From JAGXLC01 sp964585385 (GTDB lineage: Bacteria; Bacteroidota; Bacteroidia; Bacteroidales; UBA12077), in contig CAZPDP010000060.1 of the NCBI GenBank assembly GCA_964585385.1, positions 1 to 16,800 of the forward strand: a stretch of 16,800 nucleotides of DNA, written 5' to 3'. Position 1 is the stretch's first letter. The number at the start of each line of letters is the position of its first letter. The translations under genes and the position numbers were made by a program. Under the pieces are notes generated by a model. The model made no database searches. It had not been told where the DNA came from and saw nothing but the letters and a program-made list of their open reading frames with translations. This document shows positions 1 through 7,242 of the stretch, one piece after another.

Positions 1-38
1 AAAAAAGCCGGTACGTGGAAAATTTCGCACGGACCGGC
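1..38 (-). terminator. Rho-independent terminator of the M28 peptidase gene
   Basis: On the minus strand the stem GCCGGT (33-38) pairs with ACCGGC (7-12). An inner CGTG/CACG pairing (14-17 with 28-31) follows a one-base mismatch, and a run of six T (6-1) comes directly after the stem. It lies about 60 bases past the stop codon of the minus-strand peptidase gene, where its terminator is expected. The window edge hides whether the T run is longer or whether a convergent gene shares the hairpin. Confidence 0.7.
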
Positions 39-98
39 AGGGTAATCAGAGGTGTTAAACTTTGATGTAACAATATTACGAAAAGTTTTTGAAAATTG

Positions 99-1580
99 TT
101 ACCTGTTAGCTAATTTAATTACAGAAATATACAATAACTGACTCATATCCTCCATTATTTCAGGAGTGATTAAATCCACATCATCACCGGGTCTGTGATA
201 TACCGACTTCTTCCCGTAAGCGTAAAAACTCAATGAAGGCACACCGGCTGACATAAAGCGCACTGCATCAAGCCTGGGTCGTGTAATGTTCAGATACTCA
301 TTCGGATTCAGTTCTCTGTGAACATACTCATCGTTAGCTTCCTGAACAACCTCAAAAAGTTCCGGATAATTCTTACCTGCCGTAACACCTATCTTATCCC
401 CTACTCCAACGCCATCCAGGTTCAATAGTCCTACGGTCTTTTCCAGAGAAACAGGAGCGTTTTTCACATAAATTTCAGAACCTAATATCCCCTGTTCTTC
501 AGCACCAAAGGCTACAAAAACAACGGATCGTTTTAGGGATACCTCATGTTCTTTCAGTGCCCTTGCTACACCCATTATGGCAGCAACACCTGAAGCATTG
601 TCATTGGCGCCCGGAATCATCTCATGGCAATAACCCAGATGATCCAGGTGAGCGCTTACAACAATTGCCTCTTCTTTCAATTCAGGGTCACTACCCTCGA
701 TAAATCCAATCACATTACTGCCCCGTCCATTCGCAAAATGTTGGGTGTGATTCACAATGGTAACTTTTTTATTTGTATTAAAAGAACGAGGCTTTAAATT
801 TTCTTTGATTTCTTTGATAACTTCATCATGAGTCCTGCCTGTTCCTGCAAAAATATCTCTTACCGCTGAATCACCTATGTGTGAATAAATATATCCTTCG
901 CTAAATGCATTATTAGGATTTGCCAGGGGACCGTAATTATAAAGCATTCCAACAGCTCCGTGTTCAACTGCGTTTTTTAGTTTATACTGATGGTAAGAAT
1001 AAGGAGTCCACTTTTTAAACTCCCCAGGATTCTTGCGGTGATTAAGGGGCACTTCCCGTTCTATAAGTATGATTTTGCCCTCCACATCAACATCTTTATA
1101 ATCATCGTAGCCCAATTCAGGGGCAGTTATACCATAGCCTGCATAAACAATTTCAGCCGTTACTTCACCGGAATCAGAGGTAGAACCCGGCATATATTCG
1201 TTCACATAGTCATAATGCTTATGTATTACATCGCCGCCTTCATTCATGTGCAGCGAAACTCTTCCCTCTTTAAGCACGCTGGTATAAGGTACTTTAAAAT
1301 TTTGATAATACGTGTTTTTTTCTCCAAAAGGTTTTAACCCCCACTTCTCAAAATGACCCGCAAGCCAGGCTGCAGCGGAATCATACCCGGCTGTACCTGT
1401 AAGTCTGCCCTGATATTTTTCAGAAGCCAGTTCTTTCACATAATCAAACATTTCCTGACTGGTGATGGAGTGCATCCCTTCAAGTAATGTATCTTCCTGC
1501 TTTTTTTCCTGCGCTATCAACGGTTGAAAAAGAAACATAACCGCAATAGTTATGAAGTTGATTCTGGGTATAGTTTTCAT
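99..1580 (-). CDS. Secreted M28-family zinc metallopeptidase
   Basis: This 493-residue protein has a Sec signal peptide (residues 1 to about 23, ending LIAQ), so it acts in the periplasm or outside the cell. Residues about 125-290 look like a PA-type insert (VYAGYGI near 146). The catalytic M28 domain starts near 288. The di-zinc aminopeptidase motifs are all visible: H311 and D313 in SAHLDHLG, D327 in GANDNASG, the E361-E362 pair in FGAEEQG, D389 in NLDG and a C-terminal H462 in YHRPGDD. In M28 enzymes the first Glu of the pair is the general base and the others bind two Zn ions. The family usually removes N-terminal residues from peptides; the substrate here is unknown. It is monocistronic, with a promoter element just upstream and a terminator downstream. 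The start is set by the signal peptide. No motif is missing. Family call is firm; specificity is not. Confidence 0.93.
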   Translation of the reverse strand: MKTIPRINFITIAVMFLFQPLIAQEKKQEDTLLEGMHSITSQEMFDYVKELASEKYQGRLTGTAGYDSAAAWLAGHFEKWGLKPFGEKNTYYQNFKVPYTSVLKEGRVSLHMNEGGDVIHKHYDYVNEYMPGSTSDSGEVTAEIVYAGYGITAPELGYDDYKDVDVEGKIILIEREVPLNHRKNPGEFKKWTPYSYHQYKLKNAVEHGAVGMLYNYGPLANPNNAFSEGYIYSHIGDSAVRDIFAGTGRTHDEVIKEIKENLKPRSFNTNKKVTIVNHTQHFANGRGSNVIGFIEGSDPELKEEAIVVSAHLDHLGYCHEMIPGANDNASGVAAIMGVARALKEHEVSLKRSVVFVAFGAEEQGILGSEIYVKNAPVSLEKTVGLLNLDGVGVGDKIGVTAGKNYPELFEVVQEANDEYVHRELNPNEYLNITRPRLDAVRFMSAGVPSLSFYAYGKKSVYHRPGDDVDLITPEIMEDMSQLLYISVIKLANR

Positions 1581-1613
1581 AAGTCAATAAAAATTTAGGT
1601 TATTATCTTTTGA

Positions 1614-1621
1614 CAAAACTA
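1614..1621 (-). promoter_or_regulatory. Bacteroidota-type -7 box (TAGTTTTG) for the M28 peptidase gene
   Basis: The minus strand reads TAGTTTTG, a perfect match to TAnnTTTG, 33 bases upstream of the peptidase start codon. The -33 element is weak (only TTC at a suitable distance). The predicted leader is about 27 bases, A/T-rich and without a Shine-Dalgarno sequence, which is normal for this phylum. Confidence 0.45.
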
Positions 1622-1661
1622 AACATTGTAGGATTAATTGAACGAAAAGAATATATTTTTG

Positions 1662-1691
1662 TTGACATATCAGAGAATATGTTGTATATTG
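1662..1691 (+). promoter_or_regulatory. Promoter for the small PH-like membrane protein gene
   Basis: TTGACA (1662-1667), a 17-base spacer and TATATT (1685-1690) match the general sigma-70 consensus closely. Read as a Bacteroidota promoter it is TTG-N20-TATATTG. It lies 37 bases upstream of the ATG at 1728 and faces away from the peptidase promoter. Confidence 0.5.
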
Positions 1692-1727
1692 ACTTGAATG
1701 AATATATTACTATAAAAATTTGCTATT

Positions 1728-2123
1728 ATGGAAAAGAAATACAGAAGAACAATTGATTTTTATCTGGGTATTTTAATCATTGGTATAATCATAATAATAG
1801 ATGTGTTCCGCGTACCCACCTTTATTTGGCTCTATGACGGAATCAAGCTGCTTGTATCTGTAATCGCTGTGATTATAGGAGCCTGGGCTGTTTTTACACC
1901 CTACGCTGTGATTACTGATAACACGCTTAAACTTTACAATTCCATTTTGCAAACCAGGAAAATAAAAATAGCCAGTATTGATGATGTAAAACTTATAAAC
2001 GTTCAGCACAGAATAGAAATCAAGGCAGGAACAAAAACCTATATTATTAAATTAATCAATGTGAGAAAAAAAGACCGGGAAAATTTACGAACCGATCTAA
2101 AACAAAAAGTAAACAGAAGTTAA
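1728..2123 (+). CDS. Small integral membrane protein with PH-like C-terminal domain
   Basis: This 131-residue protein has two hydrophobic segments, about residues 10-27 and 39-57. A hydrophilic domain of about 70 residues (58-131) follows, with alternating short strands (AVITDNTLKLYN, RKIKIASIDDVKLI, HRIEIKAG, KTYIIKLI) and a final charged helix. Strands after two membrane helices, with an I/D-D-V/I turn, resemble the bacterial PH-domain (bPH) membrane protein families whose role is mostly unknown. There is no signal peptide, so the domain probably faces the cytoplasm. The gene stands alone behind its own promoter and converges on accA with one base between the two stop codons. Its last codons carry the likely acc terminator. 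The family assignment rests on topology and strand pattern only; I do not know its function. Confidence 0.75.
   Translation: MEKKYRRTIDFYLGILIIGIIIIIDVFRVPTFIWLYDGIKLLVSVIAVIIGAWAVFTPYAVITDNTLKLYNSILQTRKIKIASIDDVKLINVQHRIEIKAGTKTYIIKLINVRKKDRENLRTDLKQKVNRS
2066..2098 (-). terminator. Rho-independent terminator of the acc operon, inside the convergent gene
   Basis: On the minus strand AGATCGG (2098-2092) pairs with CCGGTCT (2078-2072) in a 7-bp stem with one G-T wobble and a 13-base loop, followed by further T to 2066 (seven in a row at 2072-2066, the first belonging to the stem). It begins 27 bases past the accA stop codon. Because the genes converge with one base between stops, it lies within the last 20 codons of the membrane-protein gene at 1728-2123. 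Confidence 0.6.
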
Positions 2124-2124
2124 T

Positions 2125-3159
2125 TTATTTAAAGCCAAAAAATCTTGCCAGGTTATTGAAGAAATGGCCCTTCTTTTCATTATTAGTGATTAATTCAGGC
2201 ATAATATTGCTTGATTCAAAAAATCCTATATTTCGGTATTTGCTGTATCTTTGCTTTACAAGTTTTTGTTTATCCATCAATCCGAATTCAGTTAAATCAT
2301 CATAAAGGATTTTTTCAAGTCTTTCGAAGGTTTTCTTTGGTTTCTCATCAAAATCCTCGTTTTCTTCTATCACCTGATCGATTATCCCAATTTCATAGAG
2401 GTCAAAAGCAGTAAGTTTTAAAGATTCTGCAGCCTTGGCTGCTTTCGTTGAATCTTTAAAAAGTATGGAAGCGCAGCCTTCCGGTGATATTACAGAAAGA
2501 ATCGCATTTTGCATCATGTACAGCTTATTGGAGACTGAAAGTCCGAGGGCTCCGCCTGATCCTCCTTCACCCGTAATGACAGTCAATGTAGGAACTCTCA
2601 AATCTGAAAGCTCATAAAGATTCACAGCAATGGCTTCGGAGATACCTCTTTCCTCTGAACCTATACCCGGGTAAGCTCCAGGTGTATCTACGAAGAATAA
2701 TACAGGCCTGTTAAATTTTTCTGCTTGCCTGGCCAATCTCAATGCTTTTCTGTATCCCTCTGGATGTGGCATCCCAAAATTGCTCCTCATATTTTCCTTT
2801 ATCTCCTTTCCCCTCTTAGTTGCAACAGCAGTAACCGGCAAATCCTGAAGATAACCTACTCCTCCTATTATGGCTGTATCATCGCCATAATTTCTGTCCC
2901 CGTGAAATTCAATAAAATCTTTGATCAGATTTTCTATATAATCCTGGGGTTTTGGCCTCTCAAGGGTCCTTGCAATTTTCACTCTTTCCCAGGGGGTATG
3001 ACCTTTTTTCACGTCTTCCAATTCACCACTCCGGCGCTTATTCAACTGACCAAGTTTCTTTTCGAGACTGTCAATCTCAGATTTGAAATCTATATCCTGG
3101 GACTCGGAGAGCTTCTCGAGGTTTTTTATGGTCTTTTTTATCTTACTTGCGTATGGCAT
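2125..3159 (-). CDS. accA: Acetyl-CoA carboxylase carboxyltransferase, alpha subunit
   Basis: AccA pairs with AccD to form the carboxyltransferase that moves the carboxyl group from carboxybiotin on AccB to acetyl-CoA, giving malonyl-CoA in the cytoplasm. The 344-residue protein begins with a helical segment (1-50). The crotonase-fold core follows, with NFGMPHPEGYRKALRLA (127-143), DTPGAYPGIGSEERG (158-172), GEGGSGGALG (197-206) and SVISPEGCASILFKD (222-236), all diagnostic for AccA. It is about 25 residues longer than the E. coli protein because of a C-terminal tail (residues about 310-344, ending in an FGFK motif). It is the last gene of the operon, 16 bases after accD, without a visible Shine-Dalgarno sequence. 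The chosen ATG gives the standard N-terminal helix. Identification is secure. Confidence 0.97.
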   Translation of the reverse strand: MPYASKIKKTIKNLEKLSESQDIDFKSEIDSLEKKLGQLNKRRSGELEDVKKGHTPWERVKIARTLERPKPQDYIENLIKDFIEFHGDRNYGDDTAIIGGVGYLQDLPVTAVATKRGKEIKENMRSNFGMPHPEGYRKALRLARQAEKFNRPVLFFVDTPGAYPGIGSEERGISEAIAVNLYELSDLRVPTLTVITGEGGSGGALGLSVSNKLYMMQNAILSVISPEGCASILFKDSTKAAKAAESLKLTAFDLYEIGIIDQVIEENEDFDEKPKKTFERLEKILYDDLTEFGLMDKQKLVKQRYSKYRNIGFFESSNIMPELITNNEKKGHFFNNLARFFGFK

Positions 3160-3175
3160 AGCGATTCAGTTTTAG

Positions 3176-4018
3176 CTAATAGTTATGGATTTTCAGAAGA
3201 TTGACCAGCGTTTTTCTCAACTCTTTTCTTTCACAAATCAAATCAGTAAAACCTTTGTCCTGTAAAAATTCAGAGCTCTGAAATCCTTCAGGCAACTTCT
3301 GTTTTATGGTTTGCTCAATGACCCTTGGTCCGGCAAACCCAATTAAAGCTTTGGGTTCGGAAATAATAATATCCCCCAGCATGGCAAAAGATGCAGAGAC
3401 TCCACCCGTTGTAGGGTTAGTAAGAATAGTAATATAAAGGTTCCCTGTTTTACCATACTGTTTGATGGCGGCTGATACCTTAGCCATTTGCATCAATGAT
3501 ACGGCTCCTTCCTGCATCCTTGCACCTCCTGAACGGGTGAGAACAATCACCGGATAGTTCTGAGAAGCAGCTTTTTCAAAAAGTTTAGTAAGACGTTCTC
3601 CTACAACCGAACCCATGGAACCCATCATAAAATCTGAATTCAATATCCCGGCAAATAAAGGAATTCCGTCTATTCGTGCCTTAAATGTATCAACCCCTTC
3701 GTTGATATTATTGGTGTAGGCCTTGTCAATCTTTTCTTTATACCCTGGAAAATCAAGAATATCCATTGTTTTGTATTCTCCGAAAAGAGACTGAACAGTA
3801 TTCTTATCGAAAAGAATATTCATCCACTCCTGGTTGGATATTCTGATATGATACCCACATTCAGTACAAACATTCAGATTATTGGATATCTTTCGCCTGT
3901 ATAGCATATTCTTACAACCGGGACATTGCATAAACAGGTTATCCGGAACAGAAGCCTTATCTTTCGGTCTTCTGGATTTAAAAAGATTCTCGATTATGGA
4001 TGGTAGTTTTGCACTCAT
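3176..4018 (-). CDS. accD: Acetyl-CoA carboxylase carboxyltransferase, beta subunit
   Basis: AccD is the zinc-binding partner of AccA in the carboxyltransferase heterotetramer. The 280-residue protein has the expected N-terminal four-cysteine zinc ribbon, CPGC (C32, C35) and CTEC (C51, C54). Its crotonase-like core contains FMMGSMGSVVGERL (130-143), SGGARMQEG (163-171), PTTGGVSASFAMLGD (202-216) and GFAGPRVIEQT (227-237), nearly identical in pattern to the E. coli enzyme. It lacks the long proline-rich C-terminal tail of E. coli AccD and stops about 25 residues earlier. It lies 11 bases after accC and 16 before accA, so the two carboxyltransferase subunits are made from adjacent cistrons, consistent with equal stoichiometry. 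In other bacteria the zinc ribbon also binds RNA or DNA; nothing here tests that. Confidence 0.97.
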   Translation of the reverse strand: MSAKLPSIIENLFKSRRPKDKASVPDNLFMQCPGCKNMLYRRKISNNLNVCTECGYHIRISNQEWMNILFDKNTVQSLFGEYKTMDILDFPGYKEKIDKAYTNNINEGVDTFKARIDGIPLFAGILNSDFMMGSMGSVVGERLTKLFEKAASQNYPVIVLTRSGGARMQEGAVSLMQMAKVSAAIKQYGKTGNLYITILTNPTTGGVSASFAMLGDIIISEPKALIGFAGPRVIEQTIKQKLPEGFQSSEFLQDKGFTDLICERKELRKTLVNLLKIHNY

Positions 4019-4029
4019 AATATTTTTTC

Positions 4030-5379
4030 TTAGACTTTGGCTTTAAGTAATTCTTTCTCAATAAAATTGATAGAATAGTCCCCTTTGAGGAATTGATCCG
4101 AAAAAAGAATCTCCAGCAGAAAGTCTTTGTTTGTTCTGATACCTTCTACTTCAAATTCTTTAAGTGCCCGGATCATTCGTGCAATTGCATATTCTCTGTT
4201 GTTATCATAAGCAATCACTTTTGCAATCATCGAATCATAATGGGGAGGTATTTCCCCGCCCGGATAAACGCCTGAATCAATACGAATCCCCGGGCCTGTT
4301 GGAAACAGGATATTCTCAATTTTACCGGCAAAGGGCATAAAATTGCGGGTGGGATCCTCTGCATTTATCCTGCATTCTATTGCATGATAATTAAACTTTA
4401 CATCCGACTGCTTCTTGCTAAGTGGCTCTCCAGCTGCAACTCTTATCTGTTCCTTTACAAGGTCAGTTGAAGTAGTTATTTCGGTGATCGGATGTTCCAC
4501 CTGTATTCGGGTATTCATCTCCATAAAGTAGAACTTCCCGTCTTCATAAAGAAATTCAACAGTTCCTGCGTTGGTATAACCAAGGTTCTTTAGCGCACGG
4601 GTTACTTTATTGCCTATTGCCTTTCTTTTATCAGCATTAATAACCGGAGAAGGTGTTTCTTCAATTACCTTTTGTTTTCGCCTTTGAGCAGAACAGTCAC
4701 GTTCTCCAAAATGTACACAATTGCCATACTCATCGGCGACAACCTGTATTTCAATATGTTTGGGATTCTGTAAAAATTTTTCAAGATACAAATGGGGATC
4801 ATTAAATGAAATATCCGCTTCATGTGAAGCCTCTTCGAATGTAGGTATAAAGGCATTCTCACTTTCAACAAACCGTATACCCCGGCCTCCTCCACCTGAA
4901 ACGGCTTTCAGCACCACAGGGAAACCAGTTTTATAAGCTTCTTTTAAAGCAAGCTTGGCATCGGTAAAACCTTGATCAGATCCGGGAATAACAGGAACAC
5001 CCTGCTTTTCCATAAGACTTTTAGCCAATGATTTTTTTCCAAGTTTTGAGATGGTATCAGCGCTGGGTCCGATAAATTTCGCGCCAATCTCTTCACACAT
5101 CTGGGCAAACTCACTGTTTTCAGCAAGAAAACCGTAACCAGGATGAATCGCTTCCACTCCTTTCTGGACAGCTGCAGATAAAATGTTATTGATATTGAGA
5201 TAACTTTGCTGAGATTTAGCGGGTCCTATGCATACTTTTTCATCAGCCATACTTACAAACAATGCATCTTTGTCGGCAATGGAATAAACAGCTACCGTTT
5301 CAATTCCCATTTCTTTACAGGCACGTATTATGCGGACTGCTATCTCTCCCCGGTTGGCAATAAGGATTTTACTAAACAT
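4030..5379 (-). CDS. accC: Acetyl-CoA carboxylase, biotin carboxylase subunit
   Basis: AccC uses ATP and bicarbonate to carboxylate the biotin on AccB, the first half-reaction of malonyl-CoA synthesis. The 449-residue length matches E. coli AccC. It starts with the biotin-carboxylase N-domain (FSKILIANRGEIAVRI). The ATP-grasp domain follows, with K116, K158, the glycine loop SGGGGRGI (161-168), GERDCSAQRR (225-234) and K237. The metal and catalytic residues E275, E287, N289 and R291 (MEMNTRIQVEHPITE, 286-300) are present, as is the biotin-site R337 in ECRINAEDP. All known catalytic residues are kept. It is 48 bases downstream of accB and 11 upstream of accD. Paralogous propionyl-CoA or pyruvate carboxylase subunits look alike, but the length and the surrounding accB, accD and accA make AccC the best call. 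Confidence 0.97.
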   Translation of the reverse strand: MFSKILIANRGEIAVRIIRACKEMGIETVAVYSIADKDALFVSMADEKVCIGPAKSQQSYLNINNILSAAVQKGVEAIHPGYGFLAENSEFAQMCEEIGAKFIGPSADTISKLGKKSLAKSLMEKQGVPVIPGSDQGFTDAKLALKEAYKTGFPVVLKAVSGGGGRGIRFVESENAFIPTFEEASHEADISFNDPHLYLEKFLQNPKHIEIQVVADEYGNCVHFGERDCSAQRRKQKVIEETPSPVINADKRKAIGNKVTRALKNLGYTNAGTVEFLYEDGKFYFMEMNTRIQVEHPITEITTSTDLVKEQIRVAAGEPLSKKQSDVKFNYHAIECRINAEDPTRNFMPFAGKIENILFPTGPGIRIDSGVYPGGEIPPHYDSMIAKVIAYDNNREYAIARMIRALKEFEVEGIRTNKDFLLEILFSDQFLKGDYSINFIEKELLKAKV

Positions 5380-5427
5380 GAGGTATGTTTAAATAGTTTG
5401 ACATTCAAAAAAACAGAATGGGTGATT

Positions 5428-5943
5428 TTATGGTTTTATTTTGAACAAGCAGGTGCCGTACTCAACTGGCGAGCCGTCTTCCAGGCAAATTTCCACAATT
5501 TCCCCACTGACTTCGGATTCAATCTTATTCATAACCTTCATAGCCTCAACAATGCAAAGCACATCCCCTTCTTTTACTTTGTCTCCTTTATTGATAAAAG
5601 GGGGTTTACCCGGTGCGGAGGAACTGTAAAAAGTACCAATAATCGGTGATTCAACCTTGATAAGATTATCTTCCTGATTCTCTTTTACTTCCTCTTTCTC
5701 TTTCTGGGGAGATTCCTTTACTGATTCTTCCTGGGATTCATTTGAAGAACCATTTTTTGACCTGGCCATTTCCTTTAATTGGCTCACATCTTCCTGATCA
5801 AGATTTAAAGAAGCATGTGTTCCGTTTTTACTTTTTGTAAGCAGGATTTCTTCCCCGTCATTCTTATATTGTAAAGTATCTATGGACGTTTTCTCAAACT
5901 GCTCCATTATTTTGAGAATGTGATCCATTTTAAGCTTTTCCAT
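5428..5943 (-). CDS. accB: Biotin carboxyl carrier protein of acetyl-CoA carboxylase
   Basis: AccB carries biotin between the two active sites of acetyl-CoA carboxylase. The 171-residue protein has a helical N-terminal region (1-60) and a low-complexity Lys/Glu/Ser linker (about 61-95). A C-terminal biotinyl domain (97-170) follows. K136 in the motif CIVEAMKVMNK is the expected biotinylation site, to be modified by a biotin ligase not in this window. The stretch GTFYSSSAPGKPPF (103-116) keeps the protruding thumb typical of acetyl-CoA carboxylase carriers, which argues against a pyruvate or oxaloacetate decarboxylase carrier. It is the first gene of the operon and has a strong AGGAGG ribosome-binding site, unlike the genes after it. 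A second in-frame ATG at codon 6 is possible, but the first is better placed. Confidence 0.96.
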   Translation of the reverse strand: MEKLKMDHILKIMEQFEKTSIDTLQYKNDGEEILLTKSKNGTHASLNLDQEDVSQLKEMARSKNGSSNESQEESVKESPQKEKEEVKENQEDNLIKVESPIIGTFYSSSAPGKPPFINKGDKVKEGDVLCIVEAMKVMNKIESEVSGEIVEICLEDGSPVEYGTCLFKIKP

Positions 5944-5950
5944 AGTTAAA

Positions 5951-5956
5951 CCTCCT
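5951..5956 (-). promoter_or_regulatory. Strong Shine-Dalgarno sequence of accB
   Basis: The minus strand reads AGGAGG with seven bases to the accB ATG. It fixes the start at 5943. A full consensus Shine-Dalgarno is uncommon in Bacteroidota and is absent from accC and accA here, so the first cistron of the operon is specially provided for. Confidence 0.75.
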
Positions 5957-6027
5957 GATTGTAAATTATGAAGATGTAATATCTCTGTTTCTTTTTAATA
6001 TTTTGTTTATCTTACTGGTTGTATGTC

Positions 6028-6035
6028 CAAATTTA
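6028..6035 (-). promoter_or_regulatory. Proximal -7 box (TAAATTTG) candidate for the acc operon
   Basis: The minus strand reads TAAATTTG, a perfect TAnnTTTG match, 84 bases upstream of the accB start. The -33 region only offers TTTC after a 17-base spacer, so the promoter is plausible rather than strong. Confidence 0.4.
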
Positions 6036-6194
6036 TACTACAATTCTTTATTGAAATAGTTTAAACAAATCAAATCCGATTGAGATATGTATTCACTTCA
6101 TAAAACGAATTGAATAAAACTTTAATTGTCAAAATTGAACAAACAGTAAAGCGAAATAGATTTCTTATAATCATATAATTTATTTTACACACAC

Positions 6195-6211
6195 AATGTT
6201 ATATTAACATT
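6195..6211. repeat. Perfect 7-bp inverted repeat AATGTTA-TAT-TAACATT
   Basis: The two 7-base arms are perfect reverse complements separated by three bases. The site lies between the distal and proximal acc promoter candidates. The symmetric form would fit a dimeric regulator's operator or a weak hairpin, but in such AT-rich DNA it could arise by chance. Confidence 0.35.
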
Positions 6212-6275
6212 ATTTTATATAATGCCTGAATAAAAAAATTAAAAATACGTTTCCCTTTACAGATTTTGTACGAAT

Positions 6276-6306
6276 CAAATGTAAATAAAAATCCAATTAG
6301 ACGCAA
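6276..6306 (-). promoter_or_regulatory. Distal promoter candidate for the acc operon (TTG-N20-TACATTTG)
   Basis: On the minus strand TTG (6306-6304), a 20-base spacer and TACATTTG (6283-6276) match the Bacteroidota -33/-7 pattern at both elements. A transcript from here would have a leader of about 325 bases before accB. Confidence 0.4.
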
Positions 6307-6393
6307 TAGAGCACAAGAGTTTAAAAAACAATATATTACAATTTAACTCAAAATATCCCTGATAATAAAGGACACATATAATCAATAAAAGAC

Positions 6394-6401
6394 TAATTTT
6401 G
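6394..6401 (+). promoter_or_regulatory. -7 box (TAATTTTG) candidate for the ttcA-like gene
   Basis: TAATTTTG matches TAnnTTTG and lies 87 bases upstream of the ATG at 6489. No TTG or TTTG is seen at the usual -33 distance, so support is from one element only. Confidence 0.3.
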
Positions 6402-6488
6402 ACAAAATTTAAAAAATTCAAAACATGAAAAGAAAAAATATGCATTACAGCGTTTAAAAGAGATTAAAGTCAAAAACACTTACCTAAA

Positions 6489-7232
6489 ATGCAAAAAAGA
6501 AACCAGGTTCTTATAAAAAAACTCCAGAAAAAGGCAGGTAAAGCCATAAACAGCTACAACCTTATCGATAGAGACGACAAAGTTCTGGTTGCCCTGTCAG
6601 GGGGAATCGATTCTATGGTCTTGCTGGATGTACTTTGCGAACGGTTAAAAACCCTTCCTGTAAAATATGACCTAAATGCGTTGCATGTAGTGGTGGAAGA
6701 CTTACCTGTTCAAACAAATACACAATTATTGGAAAACTTGTGCAATAAAAAGCAAATTCCTCTTCATATTGCAAAAGTCCGGTACCAGAAAGAAACGGAT
6801 GACAATAAATTTGAATGTTTCCCGTGCTCATGGAACAGACGAAAGGCTATTTTTCAGAAAACACAATCATTAGGTTGTAATAAAGTGGCCTTTGGTCATC
6901 ACATGGATGACACCCTGGAAACTCTACTGATGAATATGGTTCACCATGCTGAAATATCTGCCATACCTCCTAAACTAACTATGCGTAAAAGTAATTTTGA
7001 AATCATAAGGCCCCTAATTCTTTGTACCTCAAAAGAAGTTGAAGAATATGCGAATATGAAAGAATTAAAGTCCGCTGAACCGGAATGTCCTTATGGCGAT
7101 GAGAGCAACAGGGAAATATTTAAGGAAATTATCGAAAAAATTTCTCATATTCACGACCAGGCAAAAATTAATCTGTTTAACTCTATGGACAATATTTTCA
7201 GGGAATACCTTCCTGAAAAACCTGGTAAATGA
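6489..7232 (+). CDS. TtcA-like PP-loop tRNA 2-thiolation protein
   Basis: This 247-residue PP-loop ATPase has the nucleotide motif SGGIDS (37-42), the cysteine pair C110/C113 (ECFPCSWNRR), GHHMDD (136-141), PPKL (160-163) and a third cysteine C200 in PECPYG. In TtcA, three such cysteines hold an iron-sulfur cluster used to put sulfur on cytidine 32 of some tRNAs; the related TilS lacks this cysteine set. The order and spacing of motifs follow TtcA, but it is about 60 residues shorter than the E. coli protein and lacks its long C-terminal part. It is monocistronic, divergent from the acc operon and convergent with the DUF2809 gene 10 bases away. TtcA-like is the best reading; a related two-thiouridine or unknown PP-loop thiolase cannot be excluded, so no symbol is given. 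Confidence 0.8.
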   Translation: MQKRNQVLIKKLQKKAGKAINSYNLIDRDDKVLVALSGGIDSMVLLDVLCERLKTLPVKYDLNALHVVVEDLPVQTNTQLLENLCNKKQIPLHIAKVRYQKETDDNKFECFPCSWNRRKAIFQKTQSLGCNKVAFGHHMDDTLETLLMNMVHHAEISAIPPKLTMRKSNFEIIRPLILCTSKEVEEYANMKELKSAEPECPYGDESNREIFKEIIEKISHIHDQAKINLFNSMDNIFREYLPEKPGK

Positions 7233-7242
7233 AACAGGCACA

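Larger units (their letters stand above)
5944..6488. other. AT-rich divergent intergenic region between accB and the ttcA-like gene
   Basis: This 545-base stretch has no plausible gene. It is markedly more AT-rich than the rest, especially about 6100-6480. It holds the accB ribosome-binding site, two minus-strand TAnnTTTG elements (6028-6035 and 6276-6283), one plus-strand TAATTTTG (6394-6401) and a 7-bp inverted repeat at 6195-6211. I see no tRNA, riboswitch or clear terminator in it. Confidence 0.7.

Noticed and set aside
990..1337. 115-codon open frame on the plus strand
   Set aside because: It is fully antisense to the M28 peptidase, whose catalytic motifs are intact. Its translation is hydrophobic and Ile/Phe-rich without domain features or a start signal.
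2725..3204. 159-codon open frame on the plus strand opposite accA
   Set aside because: accA is certain on the other strand. The product has no recognisable pattern and spans the accA/accD junction.
5206..5649. 147-codon open frame on the plus strand opposite accC/accB
   Set aside because: It is antisense to two secure genes and crosses their junction; the open frame follows from codon bias.
7215..7239. Hairpin CCTG-N10-CAGG followed by five T on the minus strand, as terminator for the DUF2809 gene
   Set aside because: The stem is only four pairs plus a possible wobble, too weak to call, though its position after the stop codon would be right.
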